Shown here: in pieces, positions 62,774 to 64,000 of the stretch | Layout of the letters: each line of letters opens with the position of its first letter | Position numbering within the stretch: the stretch's first letter is position 1 | DNA from: Planctomycetota bacterium | Lineage (GTDB): Bacteria > Planctomycetota > UBA1135 > UBA2386 | Length of the DNA stretch: 64,000 bases | Assembly (NCBI GenBank): GCA_021776805.1 | Contig: JAJFFD010000092.1 | Coordinates: 62,001 to 126,000, forward strand | Direction of reading: 5' to 3' | Made by a program: the position numbers and the translations under genes | Notes under the pieces: model-generated | The model's database searches: none | Told to the model about the DNA's origin: nothing | The model's input: only the letters and a program-made list of their open reading frames with translations

Positions 62774-63577
62774 CTAGTAGCTCTCGTCCTGACTCGGAAA
62801 TTCCCCCGATCGGACATCTCGGCAGTAATCGGCGACCGACTTGCCAATCTCGGTGGCCAGCTCCAGGTAGCGACGCACAAAGCGTGGCTTGAAACGCGAG
62901 AACAGTCCGAGCATGTCGTAAGTGACCAGAACCTGGCCGTCACATTCCGAGCCCGCACCGATGCCGATGGTTGGCACCTGAACCTCGCGGGTGACCGTCG
63001 CAGCCAAGGGAGCGGGGATCTTCTCCAGCACCATGGCAAAGACGCCGGCAGCTTCCAGGGCGACCGCATCCTCGAGGATCTGCTGGGCATCCTCATCCTT
63101 GCGCCCACGGACCTTGTAGGTGCCAAACTGGTGGATGCTCTGGGGGGTGAGCCCGAGGTGGCCCATGACCGGGATACCCGCATCGGTCAATCGGCGCACG
63201 ATGTCAAGGACCGGCTTGCCACCCTCCAATTTGATGGCCTCGACCCGGGACTCCTTCATCAGTCGCCCGGCGTTGTGCAAGGCTTCCTGGGCACTCCCCT
63301 GGAATGAGAGGAAGGGCATGTCGGCAACTACAAAGGCGCGCTTGGCGGCTCGGCTGACCATCTCCGCGTGGTAGACCATCTGTTCCATGGTTACCGGGAC
63401 CGTCGTATCGAGTCCTTGCACGACCGTGGCCACTGAATCGCCTACCAGAAGGATGTCTACTCCCGCCGAGTCCAGGACCTGGGCCAGCAAGTGATCGTAG
63501 GCAGTGAGAGCCACGATCTTGCGACCCGAGCGCTTCATCTCACGCAGGGCCTCGGTGGTTACCTTGCGGTCAGCCAT
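62774..63577 (-). CDS. panB: 3-methyl-2-oxobutanoate hydroxymethyltransferase
   Basis: First step of pantothenate synthesis, adding a hydroxymethyl group from methylene-tetrahydrofolate to ketoisovalerate. The motifs 'LTAYDHLLAQVLDSAGVDILLVGDS', 'VVADMPFLSFQGS', 'AIKLEGG', 'VMGHLGLTPQSIHQFGTYKVRG' and 'IGIGAGSECDGQVLVTYDMLG' are all standard. Length 267. Its ATG abuts the stop codon of the gene at 63578, which lies upstream in the minus-strand operon. Confidence 0.97.
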   Translation of the reverse strand: MADRKVTTEALREMKRSGRKIVALTAYDHLLAQVLDSAGVDILLVGDSVATVVQGLDTTVPVTMEQMVYHAEMVSRAAKRAFVVADMPFLSFQGSAQEALHNAGRLMKESRVEAIKLEGGKPVLDIVRRLTDAGIPVMGHLGLTPQSIHQFGTYKVRGRKDEDAQQILEDAVALEAAGVFAMVLEKIPAPLAATVTREVQVPTIGIGAGSECDGQVLVTYDMLGLFSRFKPRFVRRYLELATEIGKSVADYCRDVRSGEFPSQDESY

Positions 63578-64000
63578 CTACCAGTCGCCGAAGGTATCGT
63601 TGCCCGCCGGTGGTGGTGGTGGCGGCGAGGAGTCGCCATCGCTCCCGGGCGGGGGCGGGGGTTTGTACGAATCAGATTCTGGGCTCGGCACGTTGCGAGC
63701 CTTCTTCTTCTTGCTGTGGCCTTCCACGATCGAACCGAAGGTCGGCACGCGCTTGGGATCTAGTTCCACATCGAAGGCGGAGAGATCGACAGCTTCCGGT
63801 TCGATCGTTTCGATCTTCTCTTTGGCGCGACTGCTGGTCTGGCGCGTCTTCTTGGCGGTAGTTCTGCGGCTGCTGGTCTTCTTGCCAGAGTCCTTCCTCG
63901 GCGCGGGTTTGCGGCTGGGTTCCTTTCTGCCCGCTGCCTTCCTGCTGCTGCTTTTGCGTCCAGGTTGTCGACTGGAGCCCCCTTCCTCTCTGGCAGAGGA
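63578..64000 (-). CDS. C-terminal part of a Lys/Arg/Ser-rich protein with polyproline tail (runs off window)
   Basis: The frame is open to base 64000; the track shows only the last 63 codons from an internal GTG. The visible 140 residues begin with a histone-H1-like Lys/Arg/Ser/Ala stretch ('GRKSSSRKAAGRKEPSRKP', 'KKTSSRRTTAKKTRQ'). A short ordered segment ('IETIEPEAVDLSAFDVELDPKRVPTFG') follows, then a tail with runs of five and six prolines. Polyproline runs need EF-P to be translated. Function unknown; possibly a nucleic-acid-binding or envelope protein. Confidence 0.65.
   Translation of the reverse strand, partial: SSAREEGGSSRQPGRKSSSRKAAGRKEPSRKPAPRKDSGKKTSSRRTTAKKTRQTSSRAKEKIETIEPEAVDLSAFDVELDPKRVPTFGSIVEGHSKKKKARNVPSPESDSYKPPPPPGSDGDSSPPPPPPAGNDTFGDW

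Overview
The window looks like chromosome from a Gram-negative bacterium, most likely a planctomycete (Planctomycetota). The taxonomic pointers are indirect but agree with each other. There is an MJ0042-type zinc-finger protein with a low-complexity Ala/Lys/Pro tail, a DUF1573-type secreted protein, and many HEAT/TPR proteins with one membrane anchor. A Ser/Thr kinase is followed by an ECF sigma factor and a zinc anti-sigma protein. WaaA (Kdo transferase) and lipoprotein signals point to an outer membrane. Gene density is high, most genes are in short tightly spaced runs, and I see no rRNA, CRISPR array, insertion sequence or prophage. The window is mainly housekeeping, with several poorly characterised regulatory and envelope clusters.

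Region 1-9.8 kb: an ArsR-type regulator fused to a methyltransferase domain (SahR-like), with a perfect inverted repeat over its start region, sits upstream of ahcY. Then come a HEAT protein, tRNA-Leu(TAA), fumC, a DJ-1/PfpI protein, a small lipoprotein placed directly behind tRNA-Cys(GCA), and a NIL-domain gene whose leader can fold into a three-way junction. Two membrane or zinc-finger proteins on the minus strand close the region. Region 9.8-27.8 kb: uvrB-uvrC, a Xer-type recombinase, a DksA-like zinc protein with lspA, a response regulator, secA-waaA, metK, pyruvate kinase, rplM-rpsI and yebC. With ahcY, metK and the NIL gene, the S-adenosylmethionine cycle is well represented.

Region 27.8-35.5 kb is the most unusual block: a degenerate GGDEF protein, a 913-residue TPR protein with tandem FHA-like domains, a membrane protein, a membrane Ser/Thr kinase with non-standard HFD/DYG motifs, an ECF sigma factor, a zinc anti-sigma-like protein and a membrane-anchored coiled-coil protein. 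All are on the plus strand, and a strong hairpin terminator closes the block. I infer one envelope-to-transcription signalling system.

Region 35.5-51.9 kb: a lipoprotein, a DUF1573-like protein, a PilB-PilT-PilB ATPase trio, rpmH (45 aa, absent from the ORF track), a STAS protein divergent from a GAF-PP2C phosphatase, two membrane proteins, a thioredoxin-TPR protein, a large secreted multi-domain protein, a ClpP-like protease and rho with a 14-glycine tract. Region 51.9-64 kb: a Gld-type ABC exporter (ATPase, permease, GldG-like protein, DUF4340 protein), then a membrane protein, a DUF58 protein and a BatA-like vWA protein without an adjacent MoxR. Last are a detached rplC with a 54-residue basic ORF (also absent from the track), an alcohol-dehydrogenase-like protein, panB, and the C-terminal part of a Lys/Arg/Ser-rich protein running off the window edge.

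All identifications are from reading the sequences by eye. No database search was run.
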